Origin: Rhodobacteraceae bacterium (ex Bugula neritina AB1) | GTDB taxonomy: Bacteria > Pseudomonadota > Alphaproteobacteria > Rhodobacterales > Rhodobacteraceae | DNA length: 64,000 nucleotides | Reading direction: 5' to 3' | NCBI GenBank assembly: GCA_001730095.1 | Contig: MDLF01000051.1 | Location: 29,952 to 93,951 of the forward strand | Part shown: positions 63,606 to 64,000 of the stretch, one piece after another | How positions within the stretch are numbered: position 1 is the stretch's first letter | Layout of the letters: every line of letters begins with the position of its first letter | Translations under genes and position numbers: made by a program | Notes under the pieces: generated by a model | What the model was told of the DNA's origin: nothing | What the model saw: only the letters and a program-made list of their open reading frames with translations | Database searches by the model: none

Positions 63606-64000
63606 TAGGTCATGTTGACAAATGTCTGAGCCAAAGCCGGATGGAGGTAATGTCGATGAAGCCCAGGAAGCTTTCCATGGTTTTGTCGTAGCGAGTTGCC
63701 ACGCGGCGGGCGTTCTTTAGTTTGTTGAAGCAGCGCTCGACCAGGTTGCGCAGGCGGTAAAGCGAGCGGTCGACACCGATACGCTTCTTACGGGATTTTC
63801 GCATTGGGATAACGGGCAGGACGTTGCGCGCATTCAGCTTCGCCCTGATGCTGTCACCATCATAGCCACGATCCGCCAGCAACACGCTGGGGCTGGGCAG
63901 GTTTTCGGCCATGACCAGATCGAAACCGAGATAGTCGGATGCCTGACCCGGCGTGACCTCTGTCCTCATGGGCAGACCATGCGCGTTGACGAGGAGGTGG
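63606..64000 (-). mobile_element. IS5-family element, copy II (runs off the window)
   Basis: The right end TAGGTCATGTTGACAAATG (63606 onward, plus-strand reading) is the exact reverse complement of the copy I right end. It inserted at the 5' end of the GntR gene. The left end lies beyond the window. Confidence 0.85.
63610..64000 (-). CDS. IS5-family transposase, C-terminal part (copy II)
   Basis: C-terminal part of a DDE transposase: LLVNAHGLPMRTEVTPGQASDYLGFDLVMAENLPSPSVLLADRGYDGDSIRA (landmark LADRGYDGDSIRA) and the ending TSIRLWLRHLST, nearly the same as in copy I. The reading frame is open to the window edge, so only the last 130 residues are seen. It resembles, but is not identical to, the copy I protein, hence a different but related IS427-like element. 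Confidence 0.85.
   Translation of the reverse strand, partial: HLLVNAHGLPMRTEVTPGQASDYLGFDLVMAENLPSPSVLLADRGYDGDSIRAKLNARNVLPVIPMRKSRKKRIGVDRSLYRLRNLVERCFNKLKNARRVATRYDKTMESFLGFIDITSIRLWLRHLST

Noticed and set aside
1..64000. CRISPR array, tRNA or rRNA gene
   Set aside because: No regularly spaced direct repeats, cloverleaf with CCA-stem geometry or rRNA-like sequence was noticed on either strand; a computer scan (tRNAscan, Infernal) would be needed to be sure.

Overview
The window looks like a chromosomal segment of a marine Rhodobacteraceae bacterium of the Roseobacter group, perhaps Leisingera, Phaeobacter or Ruegeria-like. This rests on recognised protein families, high GC, alphaproteobacterial gene order (rnd-kdsD-lptC-lptA-lptB-hpf-ptsN; xseB-ispA-dxs; dnaK-dnaJ), a petABC cluster with a PetP/PetR-type regulator pair, and a GC-rich intergenic repeat that I recall from this family. 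The genus is inference.

Core region (1-38,084). The 5' part of cytochrome b and the Rieske gene come first. An FMN riboswitch then precedes a type II lumazine synthase. thiBPQ follows behind a TPP riboswitch, divergent from aroC. Next are a MerR regulator and a CDF metal exporter sharing a classic 19-bp-spacer promoter, then matB, an EamA transporter, a DUF1330 gene, ilvE, the MarR/OmpR pair, a histone-deacetylase-fold gene, xseB-ispA-dxs, radC, dnaJ-dnaK (with a good RpoH promoter) and alkB. From 23.1 to 33.1 kb lies a surface-glycan block: an ABC-2 export permease, cysQ, kdsB, galU, galE, two paralogous glycosyltransferases, a GT14-like/DUF5927 protein and a sulfotransferase-like protein with a repeated half. 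The genes fit together. galU/galE make UDP-hexoses, kdsB (with kdsD further on) makes CMP-Kdo, the transferases assemble and sulfate a glycan, and CysQ clears PAP left by sulfation. ptsN-hpf and lptBAC-kdsD-rnd close the core.

Accessory region 1 (38.1-55.6 kb), between rnd and uvrB, is a mosaic. It starts with a lower-GC mobilisable cassette: a possible oriT, a 46-codon ORF, MobC-like, relaxase, VirD4-like coupling protein and unrecognised genes, one with a HEPN-like R-x4-H motif. Two different IS66-family elements in opposite orientation then bracket a glycosyltransferase, a membrane-linked LuxR regulator and a MipA-like outer membrane protein. After these come a doubly frameshifted serine recombinase, an MBL-fold hydrolase, an IS481-family element and an IS5-family element.

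The core resumes with uvrB and an NDUFS4-like complex I subunit gene (55.6-58.5 kb). Accessory region 2 (58.6-64.0 kb) is a decaying import locus: an FAD oxidoreductase with a probable internal deletion, a permease and ATPase of the TauBC/SsuBC type, a frameshifted substrate-binding protein and a GntR gene that lost its 5' end to a second IS5-family copy running off the window. No tRNA, rRNA or CRISPR array was seen.
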